DNA from: Subtercola frigoramans
Lineage (GTDB): Bacteria > Actinomycetota > Actinomycetes > Actinomycetales > Microbacteriaceae
Direction: 5' to 3'
Length of the DNA: 64,000 bases
Assembly (NCBI RefSeq): GCF_016907385.1
Contig: NZ_JAFBBU010000001.1
Location: 3,596,001 to 3,660,000 of the forward strand
The position numbers were made by a program, and so were the translations under genes. The notes under the pieces were generated by a model. That model ran no database searches and was not told where the DNA came from. It saw nothing but the letters and a program-made list of their open reading frames with translations. Below are positions 24,067 through 32,709 of the stretch, one piece after another; the first letter of the stretch is position 1, and each line of letters begins with the position of its first letter.

Positions 24067-25521
24067 CTAGAACGGGTACAGCTGGTCGGCGGGCTCGACG
24101 GTCACCCATTTGAGTTCGGTGAACTCGTTGATGACGGCCTGGCCACCATCGAAGCGCCCGTAGCCGCTGTTCTTCGTGCCACCGTAGGGCGCCTGTGCCT
24201 CGTTCTGCACGGTGGAGCCGTTCACGTGGATCACGCCGACCTGGATCCGCAGCGCCGCCTGCAGTGCGCGCTGGGCATCCCTGCCGAACACCGCACCCGA
24301 CAGACCGTATTCCGAGTCATTCGCCACCTGCACAGCCTCTTCGAAGCCCGAGACGCGAACGATGGTCGTGATCGGCCCGAAGGTCTCTTCGTCGTAGATC
24401 TTCATCTCCGGTGTGACGTGGTCGATGATCGTCGGTCGCATGGATGCACCGTCGGCGTCACCGCCGGTGAGGATCGTCGCGCCCTTGGCCACGGCGTCAG
24501 CGATGAGCGCGTTGATGCGCGGGCCGGATTCAGCCACGATCATCGGCCCGACGATGCAGGCTTCGTTCGTGGCCGGGTCTCCGACTTCGAGCTCTGCTGC
24601 ACTGGCAGCGAACTTCGCTACGAACTCCTCCGCCACGGACTCGTCGACGACAAAACGCTCCGTCGACATGCAGACCTGGCCCTGGTACAGGAACGAACCG
24701 AAGACGGCAGCCCTGACTGCGCTGTCGATGTCTGCATCGTCGAGCACCACGAACGGCGACTTGCCACCGAGCTCGAGCAGAACCGGCTTGAGGTGCTCCG
24801 CGGCCTTCTGCGCGATGATACGACCCACCTTGGTCGAGCCGGTGAAGTTGATGCGACGCACCGCCTTGTGGGCGATGATCGCCCCGACCACCTCGCCGGC
24901 GTCTTGGGGAGCATTCGTGATGAAGTTCAGCACGCCGTCGGGGAGCCCGGCCTCCTGGAGCGCCTCTGCGATGATCGCGTGCGACTGCGGGCTGGTCTCC
25001 GACGCGCGGAAGACCACCGTGTTGCCACACATGATCGGGTACGCAATGGCACGGGCTGCCAGCACGCCGGCTCCATTCCAGGGCGCCATGCTGAGCACGA
25101 CACCGACCGGCTGCCGCACGGTCATCGAGAGTGTGCCCGGCTTGTCGGTGGGAATGGTCTGGCCCTGGATCTGCGTGACGAGCCCGGCTGCTTCGCGGAA
25201 CAGGCTGACAGACAGGTAGGCGTTGAAGCCGGCCCACAGTCCGTTGGCGCCGACCTCGTTCGTCATGGCACCGATGAACTCGGGCGTGCGGCGTTCGAGG
25301 ATGTCGGCTGCCTTGAGGAAGATGTTGCGGCGTTCGGTCGGGCCGGTCTGCGACCATTCCACGAAGGCCTTGGCCGCGGATTCGACTGCCGAGATTGCAT
25401 CGCCGACGCTTGCGGCAGCTGCAGTGGTGACGACATCACCCGAAAGGGGATGGGTGCGGTCGAAGGTTCGACCCTCTGATGCATCGACGTGCTTGTTATC
25501 GATGATGAGTTGTGTCTGCAC
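24067..25521 (-). CDS. Aromatic aldehyde dehydrogenase (salicylaldehyde/vanillin dehydrogenase-like)
   Basis: A 484-residue NAD(P)-dependent aldehyde dehydrogenase. The conserved features are MAPWNGAGVLAARAIAYPIMCGNTVVFRASE, FTGSTKVG, the general-base Glu in LELGGKSP and the nucleophile Cys in QGQVCMSTER, with EETFGP and YGGTKNSGYGR at the C-terminus. The pattern (MAPWN, RASE) fits salicylaldehyde/vanillin dehydrogenases. I prefer the GTG at 25521; an in-frame ATG at 25569 falls inside a good promoter. It is followed 11 bases later by the alcohol dehydrogenase gene. Confidence 0.88.
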   Translation of the reverse strand: MQTQLIIDNKHVDASEGRTFDRTHPLSGDVVTTAAAASVGDAISAVESAAKAFVEWSQTGPTERRNIFLKAADILERRTPEFIGAMTNEVGANGLWAGFNAYLSVSLFREAAGLVTQIQGQTIPTDKPGTLSMTVRQPVGVVLSMAPWNGAGVLAARAIAYPIMCGNTVVFRASETSPQSHAIIAEALQEAGLPDGVLNFITNAPQDAGEVVGAIIAHKAVRRINFTGSTKVGRIIAQKAAEHLKPVLLELGGKSPFVVLDDADIDSAVRAAVFGSFLYQGQVCMSTERFVVDESVAEEFVAKFAASAAELEVGDPATNEACIVGPMIVAESGPRINALIADAVAKGATILTGGDADGASMRPTIIDHVTPEMKIYDEETFGPITTIVRVSGFEEAVQVANDSEYGLSGAVFGRDAQRALQAALRIQVGVIHVNGSTVQNEAQAPYGGTKNSGYGRFDGGQAVINEFTELKWVTVEPADQLYPF

Positions 25522-25557
25522 GATGGTGTTTTCCTTACCTGATCGACGTTGAAGGTA

Positions 25558-25597
25558 GTTCGCGAACATTATCTAACGTTTTCTCTACGGGACGCAA
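25558..25597 (-). promoter_or_regulatory. Promoter of the aldehyde/alcohol dehydrogenase operon with start-site palindrome
   Basis: Read on the minus strand, TTGCGT (25597-25592) and GATAAT (25573-25568) form a sigma-70-like promoter with 18-bp spacing. The perfect palindrome GTTCGCGAAC (25567-25558) follows directly, at the predicted transcription start, where a repressor could act. The leader to the GTG would be about 40 bases. Confidence 0.5.
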
Positions 25598-25648
25598 TGA
25601 GTTGTCACATATATTCGGTGAGCTCCCACCGAGGCCCGCAGTCCACGC

Positions 25649-26596
25649 TCACAACCGAGTGGATTCCATCCACTCGGCAAGTCGATCAAGCGTGTCGACG
25701 GCAGCAGGCAATCCCGGCCGATCAAGGAATCCGTGAATCGTTCCGACCACGAACTCCAGCGTGACCGACACGCCCTCTGCCGCCAGCTGCGCGCCGAATG
25801 CCTCCCCCGAGGCGCGGAGATTGTCGGCTTCCGCGTTCACAATGAGAGTCGGGGGCAACCCTCCCAGCTGGTCGGAATTCGCCGGGAACGCAATGCTGTC
25901 ACCCAGCGCTTGCTCATCCCCGACGAAGTTGAGGTTGAAGACGTCGACCATCCCCGGCGTGATCTGGTCGCTCGGCGCCAACGTCTGCAGGGCGGCGGCC
26001 GCCTCCGTGCCTGGGTCGGGCAGCTCGGAATGAACCAGAGGGTAGACGAGGATCAGGGATGCCGGCTGGGGTGCGCCCGTTTCGAGCAGCCGCAGGGCGA
26101 CTCCCGCCACGAGGTTCGCCCCTGCGCTCGCTCCACCCAGGTGCACTCCCTCGGTCGGTACACCGAGAATGCCAGGATCCCCCGCAACACCGGCCAGCCA
26201 CCCGGCAAGCACTTCGTCTGAGGGCACGGGGAACCTCACACCGTTGAGCGCCTTCTGGTAGTCCAACGCAAGGACGGGGATCCCACGGGACGCGAGTTCC
26301 AGCGCAACCCAGTTCGATTCGGGCATGTCGAGGTCGCCGGCGATGAACGCGCCCCCGTGCACCCACACGAGGCCGACGGTCGACGCCGCACCCGTTGTGT
26401 ACCGGCGCGCCAGGACGGGCATCCCATGCGGGCCGTCGATCTGGACCTCGGTCACCGTCACGGCCGCCAGGTTCGGGTACCGCGATAGCAGCGATTCGGT
26501 GTCGATGTCGGTGCGCGGGTCTTCGGCTGGCCCGGAGGTCTCGAGCTGTTCGATCATCGCGCGACCGATCGCAGCGCCGGGATCGATGTCGCTCAT
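25649..26596 (-). CDS. Alpha/beta hydrolase (HSL-type esterase)
   Basis: A 315-residue carboxylesterase of the hormone-sensitive-lipase group. The oxyanion motif HGGAF is near residue 80, the nucleophile elbow GASAG near 154, the catalytic Asp region VNAEADNLR near 252 and the His in GTIHGF near 284. No signal peptide is visible, so it acts in the cytoplasm. Its start overlaps the ATPase gene stop by four bases (ATGA), so it is the last gene of the importer operon and probably hydrolyses an ester in the imported substrate. Confidence 0.9.
   Translation of the reverse strand: MSDIDPGAAIGRAMIEQLETSGPAEDPRTDIDTESLLSRYPNLAAVTVTEVQIDGPHGMPVLARRYTTGAASTVGLVWVHGGAFIAGDLDMPESNWVALELASRGIPVLALDYQKALNGVRFPVPSDEVLAGWLAGVAGDPGILGVPTEGVHLGGASAGANLVAGVALRLLETGAPQPASLILVYPLVHSELPDPGTEAAAALQTLAPSDQITPGMVDVFNLNFVGDEQALGDSIAFPANSDQLGGLPPTLIVNAEADNLRASGEAFGAQLAAEGVSVTLEFVVGTIHGFLDRPGLPAAVDTLDRLAEWMESTRL
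25655..25677 (-). terminator. Hairpin at the end of the esterase gene
   Basis: CCGAGTGGA (25655-25663) and TCCACTCGG (25669-25677) form a perfect 9-bp stem with a 5-base loop, spanning the last codons of the esterase. No T-run follows, so it may stabilise the 3' end or slow the polymerase rather than terminate outright. Confidence 0.3.
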
Positions 26597-27438
26597 GCTT
26601 TCACCGCCCCGGCGGCTGACTCGAGCAGATGATGCCGCTCGACGCGACGCAGAGCCTGCCGCGCCGGGTCGGGGACCGGTGCCGCCATGAACAGCAGCTG
26701 GGTGTACGGATGCTCGGGCCTGGCTGTCACCTGGTCACCGTCGCCGCTCTCGACGATCTCGCCGTGGTACATCACCGCGACCCGGTGGCTGACGTGCCGC
26801 ACTACCGCGAGGTCATGCGAGATGAACAGATAGGCGACGCCCGTGCGTTCCTGGATCTCGATGAACAGGTCGAGCACCCGGGCCTGCGTGGAGAGGTCGA
26901 GCGCAGAGACGGGCTCATCGCAGACGATCAGCCGCGGCTCGAGGGCCAGAGCCCGGGCGATGGCGATTCTCTGGCGCTGGCCCCCACTGAATTCCCGAGG
27001 AAGGCGGTTGATCGCGTCGGGCGGGAGGTTCACCTGGTCGAGGAGATCCTGCACTCGACTCTTCGCCTGCTTCGTATCGACGCCACGTGCCGTGATGGGT
27101 TCACTGAGTATCTGGCCGACAGTCATGGCGGGGTTCAACGAACTGTACGGGTCCTGGAACACCACCTGGATCTCGGAACTCAGTTCGCGACGGGCGCGAC
27201 GGGAGAGGGTTCCGATCTCGCGATCGCCATAGCGGATGCTCCCACCGGTCACCGGCGCAAGACCGAGGATCGCCCGGCCGAGCGTGGTCTTGCCAGACCC
27301 CGACTCCCCGACCAGGCCGACGGTCTCCCCCGGCTGGATGTCGAGCGACACGCCCTTGAGCGCCTGGAACGGCTTCTTGCCGACGCCCTTGCCGGGGTAC
27401 GTCACTTCGAGGTCGCGAACGTCGAGAAGAGTCGTCAT
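26593..27438 (-). CDS. Oligopeptide-type ABC transporter ATP-binding protein (DppF-like)
   Basis: A 281-residue ATPase with Walker A GESGSGKTT near residue 46, Q-loop VVFQDPYSSLNP, signature FSGGQRQRIAIARAL near 152, Walker B LIVCDEP near 172 and the subfamily C-terminus HPYTQLLFMAAPVPDP. It pairs with the ATPase half of the fusion protein whose stop it overlaps by four bases. It is closely similar in layout to the ATPase at 800-1651, so the two importers look paralogous. Confidence 0.93.
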   Translation of the reverse strand: MTTLLDVRDLEVTYPGKGVGKKPFQALKGVSLDIQPGETVGLVGESGSGKTTLGRAILGLAPVTGGSIRYGDREIGTLSRRARRELSSEIQVVFQDPYSSLNPAMTVGQILSEPITARGVDTKQAKSRVQDLLDQVNLPPDAINRLPREFSGGQRQRIAIARALALEPRLIVCDEPVSALDLSTQARVLDLFIEIQERTGVAYLFISHDLAVVRHVSHRVAVMYHGEIVESGDGDQVTARPEHPYTQLLFMAAPVPDPARQALRRVERHHLLESAAGAVKA

Positions 27439-29216
27439 GATGCATCCTCCGCTGTGATGGAGACGAGTGGGGATCGCGCAGGGCCGTCTTCGAGAATGGA
27501 ATCGAGGAGTGACTGCGTGTAGGGGTGCTGCGGGTTGGCGAAGATCGAGGCAGCAGTGCCCGACTCCACAATGCGGCCCGCCTGCATGACAGAGACCCGA
27601 TCGCAGAGATCGGCGACGACGCCGAAGTTGTGGGTCACCAGCAGCACCCCGAGATTCAGTTCGCGCTGGAGATCACGAATGAGGTCGAGCACCTCCGCCT
27701 GCACGGTGACGTCGAGCGCGGTCGTAGGCTCGTCGGCGATCAGGAGCTCGGGGTCGCACGAGACGGCCCCGGCGATGAGTACGCGCTGCGCCATACCCCC
27801 TGACACCTCGTGGGGATAGGCGGCGAAGGTCCGGGCCGGGTCGGGGATGCCCACACGGGCAAGCAGATCCATCGCTCGTTTCTTCGCCTCTGCGCGTGAG
27901 AGCTTCAGAACGACCCTCATCGGCTCGACCAGTTGGCTGCCGATGGTGAACGAGGGGTCGAGGTTCGACATCGGCTCCTGCGGAATGTAGCCGATTCGCC
28001 CCCCGCGAACGGTGCGGAACACGCTCTCCGGCGCTCCGGCGAGCGAAACGTTCTCGAAGACGATCGAGCCAGAGACAACCCGCCCGCCTTCGGGCAGCAG
28101 CCCCAGCACAGAGAACGCCGTCTGCGTCTTTCCCGAACCCGATTCGCCGACGAGACCGAGGATCTCGCCACGGCGAATGGTGAGGTCGATCCCGTGGACG
28201 ACCTCGATGACGGTGCCTTTCGGCTGGTCGTAGCCGACGACGATATCCCGGATGGCGAGGAGCGTGCCATCGGGAAGCGGCTCTGTCGGGGCAGCATCTG
28301 TCGACATTGCGTGCCCGACCGTCGCCTTCCTGCCCCGAACCTTCTTGCGCTTGGTGCCGGCCCGCTCCAGTTCGTCGCGCGCCACGTTGGCGACGAGCAC
28401 GAGGGCCATCGATGTGAGCGCAATGGCGAGTGAGGGCCAGAGCATGAGGATGGGCGCGCGAAAGATGTTGGCGAAGCCGTCGTTGAGCATCGAGCCCCAG
28501 GTGGGAACGCTCAGGTCGCCGAGCCCGATGAACTCGAGGCCGGATTGGATGCCCAGGGCGATTCCGATGACGATGGCGCACTGGATGATGATCGGAGCTC
28601 GCACGACAGAGAAGATGTGCCGCCCAATGATCCGCGCGTCGCTCAGGCCAGAGACCCTCGCCGCATCGACGTAGAGCTCGTTCCTCACCGAGACGACGGA
28701 GGACTGCACCAGCCGATAGAACGCGGGCGAGAGGAGTGCACCGAAGATCGCCATGGCCAGCCAGACCGACGGGCCGATGATCGCTCGTGCTGCGAGCAGC
28801 ACGATGACGGCCGGCATGGCCATCACGAGAGAGGTGACCCACGAGGCGACAGAGTCGAACGCACCACCGTAGTAGCCGGCGATGAGGCCGGCGGTGACAC
28901 CGATGACCAACGCGACAACAGTGGCCAGCAGTGCCGCTCCAATGCTGATCTGGGTCGCCACCAGCAGGCGAGAGAAGATGTCGCGCCCGGCGGAGTCACC
29001 GCCGAGGAGGTGTTGCGGGCTCGGTGGCGCGAGGATGAGCTTCAAGGACGAGAGGTTCGGGTCATAGGGGGCGATCGCAGAGCCGAAGATCGCGACGAAG
29101 GCCACGAGGGCGAGAAAGGCGAGGGATGCCACCGCAACCGGATTGCGGAGCATCCGTCTGAAAAGACCGGATCGTGCTTGGCTGGTGACCGGCGCGGGCG
29201 TTGCATATTCGGTCAT
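27435..29216 (-). CDS. Fused ABC permease (DppC-like) and ATP-binding protein (DppD-like)
   Basis: A 593-residue fusion. Residues about 1-285 are a DppC permease (LLGGDSAGRDIFSRLLVATQ; coupling loop VDAARVSGLSDARIIGRHI). Residues about 310-570 are an ATPase: Walker A GESGSGKTQ near 347, signature VSGGMAQRV near 470, Walker B LLIADEP. The last residue of Walker A is Gln instead of the usual Thr, while the catalytic Lys-Thr pair is kept. A charged linker (RAGTKRKKVRGRK) joins the halves. It overlaps both neighbours by four bases, and its architecture matches the protein at 1648-3450. Confidence 0.92.
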   Translation of the reverse strand: MTEYATPAPVTSQARSGLFRRMLRNPVAVASLAFLALVAFVAIFGSAIAPYDPNLSSLKLILAPPSPQHLLGGDSAGRDIFSRLLVATQISIGAALLATVVALVIGVTAGLIAGYYGGAFDSVASWVTSLVMAMPAVIVLLAARAIIGPSVWLAMAIFGALLSPAFYRLVQSSVVSVRNELYVDAARVSGLSDARIIGRHIFSVVRAPIIIQCAIVIGIALGIQSGLEFIGLGDLSVPTWGSMLNDGFANIFRAPILMLWPSLAIALTSMALVLVANVARDELERAGTKRKKVRGRKATVGHAMSTDAAPTEPLPDGTLLAIRDIVVGYDQPKGTVIEVVHGIDLTIRRGEILGLVGESGSGKTQTAFSVLGLLPEGGRVVSGSIVFENVSLAGAPESVFRTVRGGRIGYIPQEPMSNLDPSFTIGSQLVEPMRVVLKLSRAEAKKRAMDLLARVGIPDPARTFAAYPHEVSGGMAQRVLIAGAVSCDPELLIADEPTTALDVTVQAEVLDLIRDLQRELNLGVLLVTHNFGVVADLCDRVSVMQAGRIVESGTAASIFANPQHPYTQSLLDSILEDGPARSPLVSITAEDAS

Positions 29217-30154
29217 GACAGCCTCACTTTCGGGTTGATGGCGGCTTGGGCGATGTCGATGATGACGTTGACGACGACCACGACGATTGCGGTCACCGTG
29301 ACCAGGCCCATCACGACGGGAATGTCACCCTTGACCGTGGAGTTCACGGCGAGCTGCCCGAGGCCGGGAATCGCGAAGACCTGCTCCACGATCACCGCCC
29401 CACCCAGCAGCCCGATGAACTGGATGGCGAGCACGGCGAGCGCTGGACCCCCGGCATTTCGCAGAACGTGCTTTCCGACGATTCGCGCTGGCCCGAGGCC
29501 ACGGGCCCGCAGCGTGCGGATGTAGTCACGATTGAGAGTGTCTTTCACCGATCCACGAATCTGCTGCGCCAGCGCCGCGACCACCACCAGCGCCAGCGCC
29601 AGTATGGGAAGGGTGACAGAGGAGACCCATCCTGTGAACGACGTGGTGATGGGAATATACCCGGTCGCTTTGAACCACTTGAGGCCGACCGCGAAGACGA
29701 GCACCAGCGCCAGGGCCACCAGGAATCCGGGGATGGCGAATCCCAGCACCGAGACCACCTGCACCGCGCGGTCGACCCAGCCACCTCGTGTGGCGGCGAG
29801 CAGACCGAGCACCAGCGCGACGATCGCTGCCAGCAGGGTGGCACCGATGATCAGCGAGAGCGTGACAGCCAGGCGGCTGGTGACTCCCGTGGCAACGAGC
29901 TCGCCGGTGAACCACGAACGGCCGAAATCCCCGCGCACAGCGTGCGACAGCCAGTCGGTGTACTGCGCCCAGAGCGAGCGGTCAAGGCCCAGGGCGGAGG
30001 CCTTCTGGCTGACGAGCTCTGCACTCGCGTTTCGCCCCAGAATGCGCCGGGCGATGTCGCCGCCACTTGCATAGAGCAGTACGAACGCGATGCCGGAGAT
30101 CACGAAGATGAGCACCGCGCCTGAGATCAGGCGACGCAGAATGAATCGGGTCAC
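29213..30154 (-). CDS. ABC transporter permease (DppB-like)
   Basis: A 313-residue polytopic membrane protein with the DppB layout: first membrane segment (SGAVLIFVISGIAFVLLYA), external loop ending GDFGRSWFTGELV, and the coupling loop DTLNRDYIRTLRARGLGPARIVGKHVLRNA. It would form the pore with the permease half of the fusion. The stop overlaps the fusion start. It is separated from the upstream binding-protein gene by 86 bases that contain a strong hairpin. Confidence 0.93.
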   Translation of the reverse strand: MTRFILRRLISGAVLIFVISGIAFVLLYASGGDIARRILGRNASAELVSQKASALGLDRSLWAQYTDWLSHAVRGDFGRSWFTGELVATGVTSRLAVTLSLIIGATLLAAIVALVLGLLAATRGGWVDRAVQVVSVLGFAIPGFLVALALVLVFAVGLKWFKATGYIPITTSFTGWVSSVTLPILALALVVVAALAQQIRGSVKDTLNRDYIRTLRARGLGPARIVGKHVLRNAGGPALAVLAIQFIGLLGGAVIVEQVFAIPGLGQLAVNSTVKGDIPVVMGLVTVTAIVVVVVNVIIDIAQAAINPKVRLS

Positions 30155-30191
30155 GGTATGGGGATTCCTAATCGTTCTAAAGGCATGCTAA

Positions 30192-30225
30192 GGGGGATCG
30201 ACTGTCTGTCGACGGCCGATCCCCC
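30192..30225 (-). terminator. Intercistronic hairpin between binding-protein and permease genes
   Basis: GGGGGATCG (30192-30200) pairs with CGATCCCCC (30217-30225) around a 16-base loop. No clear T-run follows. Hairpins here usually cause partial termination or protect the upstream mRNA, raising binding-protein levels relative to membrane subunits. Confidence 0.5.
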
Positions 30226-30240
30226 GTCGCCGTGCGTGAT

Positions 30241-31761
30241 CTAGCCCTTGGGCTTGAAGTCGTAGATCGCGGGTGAGGCGTTCGTCGGCATGACGGTGAC
30301 CGACGTCTGCGCGTCAGAGGCGAACGACGACTTGACCCGGAAGAAGGGTGCGAACCAGGCCTGGTCGACGATGTACGTGTTCAGTTCCTTCGCCTTGGCA
30401 GCCTGCGTCGCCGTGTCTCCGTGCTGGATCGCCGAGATCAATTCCTCTGTCGTAGCATCGCTGGACTTGAATGGATTGAAGGTGGCGGTGGGCGACAACA
30501 TGAACTGAATGAGTTGCCAGTCCGGGTTCTGTTCCAGCGCCATGAAGACCGCTGGGTACTTGGGAGCGACCATGTCGGAGATGTAGTTCTCAGGAGCCGT
30601 GTCGGTGTACTGCACGGTGATTCCGACATCGGCCAGCTGCTGGGCGATGATCGAGAACGAGGTCGCTCCCAGGACCACGGTGCTCGGCATGGAGATGGTG
30701 AGACCGTTTGCATATCCGGCCTGGGCGAGAAGTGCTTTCGCCTTGCTGGTGTCGAACGGGTACGCGTTGTCGAGCGCCGGGTCGTAGGCAGCGGAGGTCG
30801 CCTTGAACACCTGCGTGGTGACGTCACCGTTTCCCTGCTGCAGGGCCTGGAGAAGTCCCGGTCGATCGATCGCGTAGTTGATCGCCTGGCGCACCCGCAC
30901 GTCGGCCAGCGCAGGGTTCTGCGTGCCGGCACGGTCGAGCAGCAGAAGTCCCTCGAAGTCGAGTTCGTTCAGGTTGAGGCTCCACCCGGCCGCTTCGACC
31001 TCGGGGAAGTTGAGGCTGTTGGGCAGGCGAACCGCGTTCGCTTCACCCGCCTTGATGGCGTTCACCGCGGCGGTCGGGTCGGAGATCACCTTGATTGTCA
31101 GCTTGTCGTAGTGCTGCAGATCGGGGTTCCAGTACTTCGGGTTCTTGGTGAACACGTAGCTGGTCCCGGTGACCGTCGAGGCGGTGTCGAGAACGTACGG
31201 CCCAGAGCCGATCGGGTTCGTCGCTGCGTCGGCAGCATCGAATGTCGCCGGGCTCTCGACGAGGCCCGCCTCTTTCGCGAGGTAGCTCACCATCGCGGGG
31301 TCTGGCTGTGAGAGCGTGATGACGATGGTCTTGTCGTCCGGGGCATCAACCGAGGCGACGTTCAGGAGATCTGTGGAGTAGGGACCGCCGCCCGATTTGA
31401 AACGATCGAGGTTCTGCTTGACGATTCCCGCCGTCAGGTGAGTCCCGTCGGTGAAGTTCACGTCGTCACGGATCGCGAGCGTCAACACCGTGTTGTCGGA
31501 GTTGTACGTGTAGCTCGTCGCCAGGAACGGCTCGATCGTGCCTTCGGCCGTCTGAAGCAGAAGCGTGTCGTACACCGACTGGTAGAAGAGCGATCGGTTG
31601 CCCCACTCCGCCTGCGTCGTGCTGAAGCTGTTCGGAGCGATGATCGTGCTGATCACGAGGGATGGTGAGGCGGTGTTTGTCGAATCGTCTGTCGCGGCAC
31701 ACCCTGACAGCGTCAGAGCGACGACTGCGAGAGCGGCTGCTGTGGCCTTCCAGCGGAACAT
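30241..31761 (-). CDS. ABC transporter substrate-binding lipoprotein, family 5
   Basis: A complete 506-residue SBP family 5 protein. The signal sequence ends with lipobox LSGC (residues about 18-21), so it is a lipoprotein. Family hallmarks follow: YDTLL, LAIRDDVNFTDGTHLTAGIVKQNLDRFKSGGG and RQAINYAIDRPGLLQ. It is the first gene of the second importer operon. The co-transcribed esterase and the nearby GH3 beta-glucosidase suggest that the ligand may be a small glycoside or ester rather than a peptide; members of this family are known to bind oligosaccharides. The ligand is unproven. Confidence 0.92.
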   Translation of the reverse strand: MFRWKATAAALAVVALTLSGCAATDDSTNTASPSLVISTIIAPNSFSTTQAEWGNRSLFYQSVYDTLLLQTAEGTIEPFLATSYTYNSDNTVLTLAIRDDVNFTDGTHLTAGIVKQNLDRFKSGGGPYSTDLLNVASVDAPDDKTIVITLSQPDPAMVSYLAKEAGLVESPATFDAADAATNPIGSGPYVLDTASTVTGTSYVFTKNPKYWNPDLQHYDKLTIKVISDPTAAVNAIKAGEANAVRLPNSLNFPEVEAAGWSLNLNELDFEGLLLLDRAGTQNPALADVRVRQAINYAIDRPGLLQALQQGNGDVTTQVFKATSAAYDPALDNAYPFDTSKAKALLAQAGYANGLTISMPSTVVLGATSFSIIAQQLADVGITVQYTDTAPENYISDMVAPKYPAVFMALEQNPDWQLIQFMLSPTATFNPFKSSDATTEELISAIQHGDTATQAAKAKELNTYIVDQAWFAPFFRVKSSFASDAQTSVTVMPTNASPAIYDFKPKG

Positions 31762-31829
31762 CTTTGTCCTTAATTGTTGTTGCGCTCCGTCGATGGACCG
31801 CGTGTGATTGAGGAAGCTACCATGAATTT

Positions 31830-31843
31830 CTAGTGACCACTAG
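31830..31843. promoter_or_regulatory. Operator-like inverted repeat upstream of importer operon and tetR gene
   Basis: CTAGTG-AC-CACTAG, 6-bp perfect arms, lies in the 169-base gap between the divergent binding-protein gene (69 bases from its start) and the TetR-family gene. It is a candidate site for that regulator. Confidence 0.4.
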
Positions 31844-31930
31844 TTTTTCGTTGTTTTTCGTCTCAATCGTGAGCGGGGTCCCCAGACTCGTCGAGTCGGC
31901 TAGGGTGATGTTCTCCGAAAGTGAGGACCG

Positions 31931-32578
31931 GTGAGCGTGGCGAACGAAGCGACGGACGAAGCGACAGCTGCGATGGTTCCGAAGGGCCGACTTCGCGGTA
32001 GTTACGCGAAGACCGAGGCGACTCGCTCCGCGATCCTCGACTCTGCACTCGAGGTCTTCGCGCTGGGCGGCTATCGCTCGGGATCGCTTCGCGACATCGC
32101 GGTGCGCGTCGGAATGAGCGAGGCGGGTCTGCTGCACCACTTCAGCAGCAAGTCCCGGCTGTTGGAGGCGGTGCTTGAACGACGGGACGCCATGGCCGAC
32201 CAGTTCGTACCGCGCCAGTCGATCGATGGCCCGACCTCCGTTCGGGGCCTGGTGGCACTGGCCCGGTACAACGCCTCGACTCCGGGAGTGGTCGAGCTCT
32301 ACTGCACCTTGTCTGCCGAGGCGACCTCACCCGATCATCCTGCACACGACTACTTCGTGCGGCGATATGTCGTGACTCGAAACCTCCTCGCGGAGGCCTT
32401 CGCCGACCTCGGCACAAAGGGGCTGCTCAAAGACGGAGTGGATCCGGCCAGGGCAGCGAGTTCGACAATTGCGCTGATGGATGGCCTCCAGGTGCAATGG
32501 CTCCTGGATCGCACGGTTCTCGACATGGCCGACGAATTGCGTGTGCACCTCACGAACATCACCACGCTCGAACTCTGA
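31931..32578 (+). CDS. TetR-family transcriptional regulator
   Basis: A 215-residue regulator. The helix-turn-helix is at residues about 22-68 (AILDSALEVFALGGYRSGSLRDIAVRVGMSEAGLLHHFSSKSRLLEAVL), and the rest is a helical ligand-binding domain. The GTG start is preceded by GAGGA at about four bases. It is divergent from the importer operon and 131 bases upstream of the GH3 beta-glucosidase on the same strand, so it probably controls both, perhaps in response to a glycoside or aglycone. Confidence 0.9.
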   Translation: MSVANEATDEATAAMVPKGRLRGSYAKTEATRSAILDSALEVFALGGYRSGSLRDIAVRVGMSEAGLLHHFSSKSRLLEAVLERRDAMADQFVPRQSIDGPTSVRGLVALARYNASTPGVVELYCTLSAEATSPDHPAHDYFVRRYVVTRNLLAEAFADLGTKGLLKDGVDPARAASSTIALMDGLQVQWLLDRTVLDMADELRVHLTNITTLEL

Positions 32579-32633
32579 GCCCGGCACCCGACCTCGGACC
32601 TCTTCCCCTGCTGGCTGTACGGTGCGAACAAAT

Positions 32634-32651
32634 ACCGATCACTCATTCGGT
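32634..32651 (+). promoter_or_regulatory. Possible operator in front of the beta-glucosidase gene
   Basis: ACCGA and TCGGT are inverted arms around eight bases, about 60 bases before the GH3 start. The arms are short, so this is weak; placement and symmetry fit a TetR-type site. Confidence 0.3.
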
Positions 32652-32709
32652 TTTGGTGTATGGTCCTTGATGTCGCCTGAATGACAGGCGCAGAGGACAC
32701 GGGAGTCCC

